Source of the DNA: Saccopteryx bilineata
Taxonomy: Eukaryota > Chordata > Mammalia > Chiroptera > Emballonuridae
NCBI RefSeq assembly: GCF_036850765.1
Contig: NC_089495.1
Coordinates: 68,920,410 to 68,984,409, forward strand
Length of the DNA stretch: 64,000 nucleotides
Direction of reading: 5' to 3'
The first letter of the stretch is position 1. Each line of letters starts with the position of its first letter. Shown one piece after another: positions 22,286-33,839 of the stretch. Below the pieces are notes generated by a model, which worked only from the letters and a program-made list of their open reading frames with translations, had not been told where the DNA came from and searched no databases. The position numbers and the translations under genes were made by a program.

Positions 22286-24897
22286 AGTCTTCAAGAAATG
22301 TTTAGTGGACATCCAAATAATAGTATTTAAGAAATCACAGACCATTTCAATTTAAAATCGTTAAAGAAATTAATTTTTAGCATTTTTAGATGCAATTAAA
22401 GAAAAATACATTTAAATATAAAAATTGACTCCTTAAAAGAACATAACAGTTTAGTGCTTGGAAAGAAAATTAGTCAATTTCTTCTTTAAATAGCAAAGAA
22501 AGTGAAGCTCATAAGAGAAAATCAAATTGTTCAATTTTATGACATAGGTGGTAGAAAAATTAATATTATAAGCCATGTCTTCTCAATGATTAATGTATTC
22601 TATTGAATACTTATTATCTTCAAATAATAGCATAGTCAGATACTCACAATAAGTCAGCCTAATGGACCATTTTTTCCTCCTGAAATATAGCAGCCTGATG
22701 TAAATACTGAAACAAATTTTGGTTCAGTACTCACATTCTATTTCCTACTTTTCCCAGTCTCATTTTTCAAGCTGAAACTGCTTTATTACTGCCCTTCTTT
22801 TCTAATATTTTTAATGTCTCCCAAAATTAATGGGGATAAACTTAGATTAATGTAATAGTACCATAGTGCATTTACTCATAAAAGTCAGATTAAAAAAATT
22901 ATGTTCTTATATTTTTTAAAAAGATTCATTTGAGCATCCCATGCCTTTTTATTTTGTGAAACTCCATTTTGGTATGAATGTTCAATAAGTAATATTCACA
23001 AATTTAATAGCTTAAGTGTATAAGTAGTGTATCACATTAAATCTTAATTCATTGAAGGCTTTTACTATAAATCTCCATAGGTTTATATATATTTTTTAAT
23101 TTATAGAAAAAGCATGCATTTCTCCAGAGTATTTTCTATTTTTGTACATATTTAATGGTAAATACAGATTGGAGAGTCTTGCATAGTCTTTTATTTAAAA
23201 TTATTAAGAGCTTGTAACCAATAAATTTTCATTAATGTTATATTTCTCAATAAATCTATACATTTCTGATAAAATGAATTATTGTTACTGTGAAGGTATT
23301 CCTGAAAGAAGATCTAGAAGAGAACAGTTTATCACAAAACTATTCATCCATAGGACAAAATCTTGGAGCACTTCCCTGTAGCATTAGTCTTCTCTGGTTA
23401 ATTTAGTAAATGACTTGAAGGCTGTAGCCTAATCTCTAAACATTGCTCTGTGAAATGTTCTGTATTTTGTGTCTTCTATCCACTTTTGTGGAGTTGATAT
23501 TTCTCTGTTGAACTGCAAACCTAGTTTTGAATTCCCCTGTTACTTTCCTTAGCAGAGCAAACACTATATTATTATTTTTTTAACTGTAATAGTTGACGGC
23601 TGCCCTACCGCCTTTAACCACCCCAATTCCCCTTGGTTTTCAAACAAAAGATTGGAACTTTTGCAACTTTCACAAATTCATTGAACCTTAAAAGCTAAGA
23701 AAAGCTTGTTAAATCCTGGAGCAGCACACAAGAAAACGTCGAAAGTATTTCAGGGATATAACAGAGTTAATGATCTTATCACTTAAGAAAAGGAATGAAA
23801 GTGGAAGAACAGAAAGAATTTCTAAAATGAAGTGGAAATTGGGAAATAATTTTATTTTGTAAGTAAAAAATGAAACATAGTTTTAACATCTTGTTTTAAA
23901 ATATGGACATATAGACATATAAGTGAGAATGACTGCTTTTCTTTTTTAAAAATTATTTTATAATGTGGAATGTGTCAGAATAGGTTTTATATTTCCACAA
24001 TTTTATAATTTTGGGTCTAAAATTTTATTTCCACATAATTCATTTACTTTATTTTATTTTTGAAAATTTTATGAATAATTGAGATTTTAGAAACTGAATG
24101 AGAAAGAAAGACAACTAAGTTGTTTTCTGCAGGAAAGCATTTCAAACTTTAAAAACTGGGAAATGAATTGTGAAGTGAATCCTGAATGATGCACAAACAT
24201 TTTAAAGTGGTTTAAGGCCAAGAAAATACTTTATCTAAAACTCCCATTACAATACCTACAGTTCTTTTATATGTGTGTTATATTTTATCTTATATACTAT
24301 TATTTTGTGTCTTAACTTCAAAACCTAAACTTTCTGAGTAGAGGATTAATGGTTAGTTTCTCTTTCATGTTCTATAGCATTTAGCATGGTATTTTATTAA
24401 TATTACAATGATAAATAGAATGAGAAATGAAGGATAGGAAAAATAGGGAGAAGAAAGAATATTATGTTGTTTAGATAATTATATAAAGTATAGTGAATGA
24501 AAGATTGAAAATGATGCATGAATAAGGACAGAGATAATAGAAATCTCTCAGGAGGTCAGGAGGACAATTCAAAAAAATATCCTACTTCTGTGATGGCATA
24601 TTTTCAGAGTCTATTTAAGAGAGACAAGAAATATTGATTGTTATTTCAGAAACCTAATTTGCAAATAAGAACTCAGTTGACCATATGCCAGACCTTTCAA
24701 AAGACTTACCAAACTGTGAGCCAGAAACAAATCTAGATGACATTATGCATGTTAGTCACTACATATCATAGTTGCAATATTCAAATTGTAAAAAATTATT
24801 TGATTGAAATTATAAGGTTTTTCTTTTTTCCCATTGTTGAAATTAATTAGTGACAAAAATAATTTATCCTGCACTCTTATATTGAAATAACAAGCAT
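22286..24897. other. Long AT-rich unannotated stretch
   Basis: No open frame of note, no recognisable repeat and no RNA gene. It may be ancestral single-copy DNA. Confidence 0.5.
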
Positions 24898-24907
24898 AAC
24901 ACTATGT

Positions 24908-25307
24908 GTTTTTTTCTTCCTTTTTCTTTTTCTTTTTTTTTTTAATTGAGAGATATGGAGGCAGGAAGTCAGAGAGACAGGCTTTGACATGCGCCCCAAC
25001 CAACATCCACCTGGCAAGCCCCTTACAGGATGATGCTCTGCCCAGTTAGGACAGCTACTCCATTGCTTGGCAATCAAGACATTTCAGCACCTGAGTCGAG
25101 GCCATGGAGCCATCCTCAGTGACCAGGATCAACTTGCTCAAACGTTTTGAGCCATAGCTCCAGGAGGAGAAGAGAAAGAGTGAGGAGGGGAAGGGGAAGG
25201 GTGGAGAAGCAGATGTTCGTTTCTCCTGTGTGCCCTGACTGGGAATCAAACTTGGGACTTCCACATGCCAGGCAGACGCTCTACTGCTGAGCCTATGGAC
25301 CAGGGCC
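24908..25307 (-). repeat. tRNA-derived SINE, type A
   Basis: Minus strand head GGCCCTGGTCCATAGGCTCAG with a diverged B box, AGGAGAAACGAACATCTGCTTC, and GGATGGCTCCATGG. AACACTATGT is found at 24898-24907 and 25308-25317, a 10-bp target duplication. The tail is the T-rich run at about 24908-24945. Confidence 0.9.
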
Positions 25308-25317
25308 AACACTATGT

Positions 25318-26072
25318 TTTTAGTGATAAAGAAACCAGTCATTATTTTAAATTGTAGTAACTATTAGCTACTTGAAAAGAAGCAGCTTAAAGTGTTTTCT
25401 TCTCACTCTGAAAATTAAATAAACACACAGCTAAAAATGATATTAAATAAAACCATACATTGTGAGGATAGGTATGTATTAAGATACACTGTAATTTCCA
25501 ACATTGTATAAAATAATAGTCAGATATTTATAATGGGGTTAGAAAATAAATTCTAAAATGAGCAATCATAGATTAAGGTAACAACAACATAACTGCATTT
25601 GATTCATAAAAATCAGGACTTTAAAAAGTTATGCTATATATGTAATATTTATTCTTTTGATGTTTTAAGTGTTTAAGGAGTTTGTATTGAGCTGAGTTAT
25701 AGCCTGGCTGAGCCCTTTACTATACATCTTCATTATTTTCAATTTAAAACATTTATAGAAAAGGTACTCTTTTTCTAAGTGTTTTTACAATGTAAGTGTG
25801 ATATGTAAAATGGAGTTTCTTTCTTGTTTTTTTATTAATAATTACTAAAGCTGTAAAACAATCTTTCATTCATGTTACCTCTTTCAGTAAATCCAGTATT
25901 AAGCTATTTTTGAAGGATAAAAAAAGTGGTTAATCACTAAATCATCTACCTACAGCATAACATTTTGAGTTCTTCACTGCAAATAAATGATCATTAAAAT
26001 TTATGGATTATCTCATGCTAAAGATTAATGGTGAAAGATTACATTATAGGGCATTAAAACATTTAAAATAAT
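25318..26072. other. AT-rich unannotated stretch
   Basis: Nothing recognisable. Confidence 0.5.
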
Positions 26073-27236
26073 AGACTTTACTTTTTGTAGAAGTGTTAGG
26101 TTTACAGAACAATTGAAAGCACAGAGAGTTCCCATATCCCCTTAATCTCCCTGCACATTCTTATTTTACAATCTTGAATTAGTGTGGTACATTTGTTTAC
26201 AATTGATACATAAGGAGAAATACATTATTATTAAATTAAAGTCCTTAGTTTACATTAGGGTTCAGTCTTTGTCATACACAGTTCTATGGGTTTTGACATA
26301 TATAATGTCACATCACAATGTCATGTATCTAACATTATAGAGTATTATAGAATAGTTTCACTGCCCTATATATCCTGTTATCCACCTATTAATCTTCCTT
26401 CTTCCCTACTATTTGCCTCCCCCAATCTCTGGCTGTCACTTATCATTTTACTATCTCTATATTTATCTTTTTTTTTCAGAATGTCATATAGTTGGAATCA
26501 TAGAGTAAATTGGCTTTTAAGATGGGCCTTATCAGTTAGTAAAATATTCATTTAGGTTTTCACCAATTTGTTTTGTGACTTGATAGCTAATTTATTTTTA
26601 TTGCTGGATAATTTGTATAGTTATGTCCCCATTTGTTTATCACTCATGTATTGAAGTACATCTTGTTTTTTTCCAAGTTTAAGCAATTATGAATAAAGCT
26701 GATAAACATTCATGTACAGTTTTTTTGTGTAGACACAAGCTTTCAATTCAGTTGGGTAAACTGTTAGAAGCAAGACTGCTAGAACATATAGTAACCTTAT
26801 GTTTAGCTCTTTAAGAAACTTCCAGATCATCTTCTAAAGTGACTCTTTCACATTTCACATTTTCACCAAAACTTCATGAGAATTACTGATGCTACATATC
26901 CTCACCAGTATTTGATATTGATGGTGTTCTGGTTTTTAGCCATTCTGATAGGTGTTTTAATTTGTAATACCCTAATGATGTATTATGTTGAGTGCATTTT
27001 TATATATTAATTTTTAATTTGAATATGTTATTTGGTAACATATATTATTTGGTAATATATATTATTTGGTAATATATATTTATTTTTTTGCCTACTTTTT
27101 AATTGAAGATTTTGTTTTCTCATTTTTGAATTTTAAGGGTTCTTTGCATATTTTAGATACCAGTCAGTGCTTCAACAGATTAATGTTTTACAAACATTTT
27201 CTTTCAGTCATTTTCTTATTTTTTTACTTTCTTTTT
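26073..27236 (-). mobile_element. Old L1 (L1M-type), 3' UTR and ORF2 end
   Basis: The antisense 3' end begins AATAGACTTTACTTTTTGTAG followed by GTTAGGTTTACAGAACAATTG and AGAGTTCCCATATCCCC, typical of old mammalian L1M. It continues with GCCATTCTGATAGGTGT and TTTTTAATTGAAGATTTTG, i.e. decayed ORF2. The same element resumes after the inserted sequences at about 27672. Confidence 0.85.
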
Positions 27237-27300
27237 TTAATTAAATTTTATTGGGGTGACATTGGTTAACATAATTATGCACATTTCAATTGATAAATAT
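27237..27300 (-). repeat. L1 3' end fragment inserted in the old L1
   Basis: AAATTTTATTGGGGTGACATTGGTTAACATAATTATGCACATTTCA is the terminal 3' end of a younger L1 subfamily, in antisense. Confidence 0.7.
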
Positions 27301-27671
27301 TTTTTTAATTAAGTGAGAGGTAGGGGGAAGAGAGGCAGACTCCTGCATGCACCCCAACTGGGATCCACCCAACCACCCTCATCTGAAGCTGACGCTCTGC
27401 TGGTTTGGAGCCATTACTCTATTGCTCCACAACTGAGATATTTTAGTGCCAGTGGCGAGGCCATGGAACCATCTTTAGCATCTGGGGTCAACAGCTTGAA
27501 CCATTCAAGCCATGGTTGTGGGAGGAAAAGGGAGAGAGATAAAGAGTAAGAAAGAGGGGAAAGGTAGAGAAGCAGATGGTTGCTTCTCCGGTGTGCCCTG
27601 ATGGGAAATTGAACCCGGGACTTCTACATACTGGGCTGAAGCTCTACCGCTGAGCCAACTGGTCAGGACCC
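27301..27671 (-). repeat. tRNA-derived SINE, type A
   Basis: Minus strand head GGGTCCTGACCAGTTGGCTCAGCGGTAGAGC, with GAAGCAACCATCTGCTTCTC downstream. It sits inside the old L1, between 27300 and 27672. No clear duplication. Confidence 0.85.
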
Positions 27672-28095
27672 AGTTGCTCAAATCTATAACAATGTCTTTC
27701 ACATTTCTAATTAAGACTAACATATATTTTTTTCTTTTATAGATTATGCTTTTTGTCTTGTAACTAAAACTTATCAACCAAATCCAAGGTCAATTAGATT
27801 GTCTTTTATGTTATTTTCTAGAAGATTTTGTAATATTTTGTTCTACATTTAAGCTTATGTCTACTTTTAGTTTAATAAGTTTTGTGAAAGGTTTCATATC
27901 TGAGTTTAGATTCATCTTTTTTGTATGTGGCTGTACTGCTATCTCAGTGACATTTGTTGAAGCTTATCTTTTATCCTTTAAATTATCTTTGTTGTTTTTT
28001 TCAAAGATCAATTGAGTGCATTTGTATGGGTCTATTATGAGTTCTCTATTTAATTTCATTGACCTATTCTCTGTTCTTTCTCCAATATTAAGGAA
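27672..28095 (-). mobile_element. Old L1 (L1M-type), continuation of ORF2
   Basis: Antisense decayed ORF2: TATCAACCAAATCCAAGGTCA, GTATGTGGCTGTACTGCTATCTCAG, TTTGTATGGGTCTATTATGAGTTCTC. It continues the element at 26073-27236. Confidence 0.75.
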
Positions 28096-29184
28096 ACTTT
28101 ATAATAAGTCTAATATTAAGTAACTTAAGGAGCATTTAAATTAGTAACAATTTTAAAGCATAAACATTATATGTGTCCTTTTTACTAAGAGGAAAATATT
28201 ACAAAAGACAAATGTAGGGCACATGTTAGTTAAATTCAGTGGCTGATACATTATGATTGCATCTTTATAATCTGTGACTTTGGGGGGGACAGTTCACTTA
28301 CCTATTAATTCTCTCAGTACCTTTGTGCTTTGATTGTTTTAGTATCTTTTATTTGGTCTCATTTTAAACTATTGTTTTTAGAGCCTTATTTTTTGAAAAT
28401 AAAAGCAATAGAAACCTATCACTACATATATTTATATGTAATTTAAAATTTACTCCTAATAGAGACTAATGTGTGTTTTGGTTAGTATGTCGTGGTGGAG
28501 TGAGATATACAAATCACACACACACACACACACACTTGCCCAGACCAAACAAAGTGAAGTCAAGAAGAAGAAAAACTGAAAGAATGGAGAAGCCAATTGT
28601 TGCTCTTTCAAAGTAACCTGAACTATAATAGAAATGTGATAATGGAAAGTGATTCACAGATCTTGAACTATCTCCTTGCACAAAATGGCAGACTGAACAA
28701 CGAGACTAAGTGGAGTTTTAATGAATTATTTAGGGACCTGTGACTATAGTGACTGGTTATATTATATTTCAAATACAGACGTGGTTGACAGTAGATTATA
28801 TATGAAAAAAAAAAAAGACTGCTTAAGGGAGAAATATCTAAGAAACAAAACAAATGAAAAAACCTTCAAGGACATATTGTCAGAGTGGAAAATCAGAGTT
28901 AAAGGCTTTAACTTAATGGAGATATCATTAATCAGACTGTTTCTACTCTTTCACACAGTCATACTGTTACTTTCTATATTGCATGGGATGATAATAAAAT
29001 TATTTAAAAACCTCACAACAGATTTGCTTGTCTTATTACTGTAACATACATGGTTAAACTAGAAAATATGATATGTTAAAGAAGTAATTTTTGAAATAAG
29101 CTATAGCCAGTTTTTTCTGCTTTATATCTGATCTGTTAATGTTAGATCAGATAACAGATATGATACACAAACTGTTTAACTCTG
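28096..29184. other. AT-rich unannotated stretch with a (CA)n run
   Basis: A (CA)n microsatellite lies at about 28515-28535. A 107-codon frame at 28721-29044 (plus) has no recognisable domain. Otherwise nothing. Confidence 0.5.
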
Positions 29185-29373
29185 GGCTTTTTTTATAAAT
29201 TTTTTAAAATTGATTTTAGACAGAGAGGAAGAGAGAGAGAGAAAAAAATCAATTTGTTGTTCCACTGATTTATGCGTTCATTGGTTGAACTCTATATGTG
29301 CCCGGTTCAGAGATATAACCTGCAACCTTGGCATATGGGGACAACACTTTAATCACCTGGATTACCTGGCCAG
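29185..29373 (-). repeat. tRNA-derived SINE, short form (type D)
   Basis: Minus strand: CTGGCCAGGTAATCCAGGTGATT head, GCAGGTTATATCTCTGAAC where the B box should be, TGAACGCATAAATCAGTGGAACAACAAATTG, then a CT tract and an AT-rich tail. It is diverged. Confidence 0.75.
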
Positions 29374-29479
29374 AGTGAGGCCTTTGTTTTCACTACAGCA
29401 ATTCCAATATAACCTTGTCTTCAAGGAAAACTAACAATTTTACATATATTACATGTTTTCTAAGAACAAAATATTTATA

Positions 29480-29990
29480 TGCACAGAATTATTGCTGAGG
29501 AAAACCGTCATGGAAACGACTTCACAGAGACCACACAGCAGGCACCAAGGGCCCTAGGGGAGATCAGCCCACAATCCCTATACAGGCTTTATGAGATGAC
29601 CTTGGCCCCCAGTCCTTATGAGTATTTATTGATTCACAAAAAAATAGAAACAGGGACAAAAATAAAGAAGTCAGGAAGCAGAGAAGAGAATAAGAAGAAG
29701 AGAATGAGGAGGGGGAATTTCTTAAGAGCAGATTAAAGGGCAAACAAAGTAGCTCAAATATCCCCACCTATAGATTAATCAGAATTGCTACTTCTATCCT
29801 TATTGTGCTGCATTCAACACAGTGCTGCATTCAGTTCAGTACTTTTGTCAGTAAAGCAACTATGGCCTTTGCCTCAGGACACTGAACTCTGTCCCTGTTT
29901 TATGTTCCTATTCAGGGCCTCTACAGAAAATAAATTTACTCATGAGGAAACTTCTGAATCATGTTTAAGCATTTTAATTTGGGCATGAAA
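29480..29990 (-). repeat. LTR-like block, antisense
   Basis: On the minus strand there is GTGAATCAATAAATACTCATAAGGACTGG (polyadenylation-like signal) followed by a GC-richer part, GCCCTTGGTGCCTGCTGTGTGG, as in an LTR R-U5 region. No target duplication is visible. Confidence 0.4.
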
Positions 29991-30110
29991 AATGTCATTT
30001 TTAAATAAACAATAAGCCTAACTTTTGGTGATTAGCTGTACTATTTCAGTTTAAGGATGGATAATTCAAATAAAACAAGCAATGTAGAAGTGCTTGTCTG
30101 CGATGTGAAT

Positions 30111-30125
30111 AAAAAGTGAAGAGTT
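30111..30125. repeat. L1 target-site duplication, left copy
   Basis: AAAAAGTGAAGAGTT, identical to 37943-37957, defines the insertion boundaries of the full-length L1. Its A-rich start fits the L1 endonuclease consensus. Confidence 0.95.
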
Positions 30126-32518
30126 GAGAGTGACGTCACGGAAATGGCGCCGTGAGAAGCGCGTCCGACAGCTCTCCCCTAAATCACAACAAATTTATCA
30201 ACTAGAAACAGAAAAATTTATCCTCGGAGCATTCCGGAGTTCCACACAAACTGAAAGCAAAAGGACTGTTATCACTTGAATCTGAGAGACGAGGGTGTGG
30301 AGGAAGCTACCGCAGCGACGCTCATTCAAGCCGCCAGGGAGTGCGCCCGCGGTGAGTCAGCCCATATACTTGGGAACCGCAAGCCGCTGCGAGCGGCCGA
30401 CCGCAAGCCGCCGCGAGCCCGCGAGCTGCCGCGAGCCCCCGCGAACCGCCACCGCAAGCGGCCGCCACGAGCCGCCGCGCGCGCGCCCGGTCCGGTTGAG
30501 CACTGCTGACGTTCCCAGCGGCCTGCACACTGCGAGTGGGGGTCGCCGGCCACCGGTGTCCGGAGCGCCCCATTCGCGCGCGTGCCTTGGGCATTCCACG
30601 CGCCCAGGGCGCCCTACTGGCCCGCACACCCAGGGGGCTCCATTATCCTGCGCCTGGTGCGGTCCAGCCGCCAGCGGCAGGGCGATTGGGAGAGGCTTGG
30701 GAGATTCTCTCCGTGGGCGGGGCACCTCACCCAGCCATTCAAGCTAACAATCAAGCGTTGGGGGAGGGGTGCGCGCAGGCAGCCTAAAATACCTTCGGAA
30801 ACACAGCTGCGACCCAATCACTGAAATTAGCTTAACCCATAAAATCTGCGCACCCTCGGTTCTAATTGATAAGATCTCTCTCAGTTCAGCGATCCAAGAC
30901 AAGAGGCGTGATATTTTTTAGTGCCTCTCCGTAAAGGGGCGGGGGCAACTTCTGATTGATAGAGCCTCCATATTCAGGGATAAACGCTAACAAGAAGGAC
31001 TTGGCAGATAATAAGGTCTATACTACACTCACTAGTCGTAAGCAGAGACTAGTGCCTCTTCTTCCCTGCAAAAACAGGCTACAAAGTGTGGAAAGCCTGG
31101 GTTGAGAGGTCCAACTAAATGATAGGCGCTGAACAGTCACCTTGACAACAATTGACTCCCACCCCCGCCTGATTACACTGGAGGCCCTGACTCTCAGAGC
31201 CTTTCCCAAAGCCTTGCACTGAGTGGGGATAGAGTGGGGATTTCCCAGCTCTTTGAGCCTCTTACTCCCCAGGCAGAAGCAGTTGCAGCCTTATAGCTGG
31301 ATCACCAGGCTGCTAATTCAGAAAGGGGGGACTAGGAGAGAGACTCCAGGAAAGCAAACTCTCTCATCGTTGGACCCGGCAAACGCCAACAAGCCTTTAC
31401 TTCCAGCAAGACTAAAGCCAATTATATGACATTGCCATAGAATCCCATCAACTGCAAATCCCTAACTAAGAGTGACACAGGGGCAGAGCCTGGGGTACAG
31501 AGTCACCGACTAGGAAGAGGGAGAGAAAAGAAAAAGGAAGAAGTTAACCTCTCAAAATCAAGAAAAACCCACAGACTTTACAACTTGATCCACTAATTTT
31601 TTTGTTGTTGTTGTTGTTGCTTGTTTCTTCTATCTTTTTGCCTTTATTTCCTCCACCTCGGTCCTTCTATTCTCTGCCCATCTTATGCTTCCCCTTTCTT
31701 GAACTATACTACCCATGAGTGTTGCATTTTATTTTTCTTCTTCATCCTCACCCTCCTTTAAGGTTATACTCCAAAACACTTAACTCTCACTCTCTCCTCT
31801 TTTGTTTTTTTTTTTTGTCTTGCTTTATTTTGTTTTTTTCTCCTCCTATTTTATTTCTTCCTTCGTTTTTCTCTTTTTTTTATTTTTGCCTTTCTACTCG
31901 TTTTTTCTTTTCTCATTTTACTTTCCTCCCATATAATCCTCAATCACGAACAAATTAGTTAATTTGGGACTCAAGGCTTTTTTTTTGGTTTTATTTCTCT
32001 TTTTTGCCTTTGTTTTTATTTTTTTTTCTCTTGTTTGTTTATTTTTGTGGCATTTTGGGTCCTCCCAACCCAAGGTCTCCATTGTATTTAGTCTTCGCTC
32101 CACTTAATACAACAGATTTTTACTTATTATTTTTATTTTTTCTTCTTTATTATTCTTTTTTGGTCCTTTTTTCTGATTCCCTCTTATCCCTCTCATTATA
32201 TCTCTTAGTTGACCATCACTTACAAGCAAATCATCTTATGCTTGTCTAAGATTTTCCTCCTTTTTTTTTTTTTTTTTTTTTGCATTTAGTAGGTCCCTAC
32301 TCCCTTTTTTTGCCCCTTGAACTCTTCACCCCAAATCAGGCCCTCCATTATAGGCACGATATTTCCCTGAGGAGGGGAGAGGAGGGAAAGAGAAGAGAGA
32401 AAAAAGGGGGAAATAATAAATTATTACTGTTTTTTTTTGTGGGGTGTTTTACCCTTTTTTTTTTTTCTTTTTACTCTTTATTAATTCTAATTAGTGCTAT
32501 CAATAAGACCACCCTCAG
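30126..32518 (+). promoter_or_regulatory. L1 5' UTR / internal promoter region
   Basis: About 2.4 kb long, against roughly 0.9 kb in human L1. It begins with a perfect CRE-like TGACGTCA (30131-30138) and a YY1-like AAATGGCGCC core (about 30142-30151), the type of site that positions L1 transcription start. A CpG-dense, GC-rich block follows (about 30290-30740). Further on is a T-rich, pyrimidine-rich stretch (about 31590-32480) with a run of about 20 T at 32261-32280. Open frames in the GC-rich block, up to 150 codons, lack any known domain. Promoter function is inferred. Confidence 0.75.
30131..30138 (+). promoter_or_regulatory. CRE-like site at the L1 5' end
   Basis: TGACGTCA is a perfect palindromic CREB/ATF site within 15 bases of the element's first base. 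Confidence 0.6.
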
Positions 32519-33514
32519 ATGCCGATAAGAAAGAGGAAATCGAATATTATGGATACAAAAGAAAGAGAGGTAACACAAATAGATGTGGAAAAATCTATGG
32601 AGAAAAGACTTAACATATTGGAAGCCTTGGAGCTAAATGACAGAGAATTTAAAATAGAAATCTTAAAAATACTCAGAGATAAACAAGAAAACACAGAAAG
32701 GCAATATAGGGAGATCAGAAAACAACTCAATGAACACAAATAATATATTACCAAGGAAATTGAAACTATTAAAACAAATCAAACAGAAATGAAAAACTCA
32801 ATTCACGAGCTGAAAAACGAGGTAACAAGCTTAGCTAACAGAACAGCCCAGATTGAAGATAGGATTAGTGAAATAGAAGACAAACAACTTGAGGCACAAC
32901 AGAGAGAAGAAGAAAGAGACTCAAGAATAATAAAAAATGAGAAAGCCCTACAGGAATTGTCTGACTCCATCAGAAAGAATAACATAAGAATAATAGGTAT
33001 ATCAGAGGGAGAAGAGAAAGAAAATGGAATGGAGAATATACTCAAACAAATAATAGACGAGAACTTCCCAAGCCTGTGGAAGGAACTAAAGCCTCAAATT
33101 CAAGAAGCAAACAGAACACCAAGTTTTCTTAACCCCAACAAACCCACTCCAAGGCACATCATAATAAAGATGACACAAACCAATGACAAAGAAAAAATTC
33201 TCAAGGCAGCCAGGGAAAAGAAGAGTACAACATATAAAGGAAGGCCTATTAGATTATCATCAGATTTCTCAGCAGAAACTCTACAAGCTAGAAGAGAGTG
33301 GACCCCAATATTTAAAGCCCTGAAAGAGAGGAACTTTCAGCCAAGAATACTATACCCATCAAAGCTATCCTTCAAGTATGAAGGAGATATAAAAACATTC
33401 ACAAATACAGAAAAGATGAGAGAATTTATCAACAGAAAGCCCCCACTCCAGGAAATACTAAGGGGGGTTTTCCAACCAGATTCAAAGAACAAAAGAAAAC
33501 AACACCACAAGTAA
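32519..33514 (+). pseudogene. L1 ORF1 (RNA-binding protein) with one premature stop
   Basis: L1 ORF1p is a trimeric RNA-binding and chaperone protein that coats L1 RNA in the cytoplasm. The frame starts MPIRKRKSNIMDTKEREV and would be 331 residues, the usual size. A TAA at 32741-32743 (codon 75) interrupts it; both sides are in the same frame, so a single base change explains the break. Residues about 25-150 are coiled coil (NILEALELNDREFKIEILKI; later ISEIEDKQLEAQQREEE). The RRM follows (NNIRIIGISEGEE, about 159-170), then the C-terminal domain (PTPRHIIIKM, LQARREWTPIFKAL, RILYPSKLSF). The first Met after the stop is codon 91 (32789), which would give a 241-residue product lacking the N-terminal third of the coil. 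No other break is seen. Confidence 0.9.
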
Positions 33515-33839
33515 CAGCTCCACCAAGAACACAATAAAACCAAACTTAAACTGTGACAACAAAGGAAAAAAAGGGGGGAGAGGATGGAGATTAACAGTAG
33601 CAAAGGATGATGAAGTGCAGAAATACTTATAAGATAGGGTACTACAATGAATATGGTAGGTACCCTTTTCATTACTTAATGGTAACCACCCTTATAAAAA
33701 CCACCACAAAAACACTTGACTTAAAAAAGGTAGCAACAGAGGAAAGAAGTATGGAACACAAACAAACAAAAACAAATGATAGAAAAACAAAAGAGAAGAA
33801 TCAAACAAGATACAAAACTAACAGAAAGCAATTTATAAA
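33515..33839 (+). other. L1 inter-ORF region
   Basis: 325 A-rich bases between the ORF1 and ORF2 frames; the human L1 spacer is about 63. An 80-codon frame (33607-33849) crosses it and ends 10 bases inside ORF2. See findings. Confidence 0.8.

Noticed and set aside
30276..30824. Several overlapping open frames (up to 150 codons) in the GC-rich block
   Set aside because: They overlap on both strands in the L1 5' UTR, are rich in Arg, Pro and Ala because of base composition, and show no domain.
31719..32249. Frames of 79-82 codons rich in Phe and Leu
   Set aside because: They are translations of the T-rich part of the L1 5' UTR.
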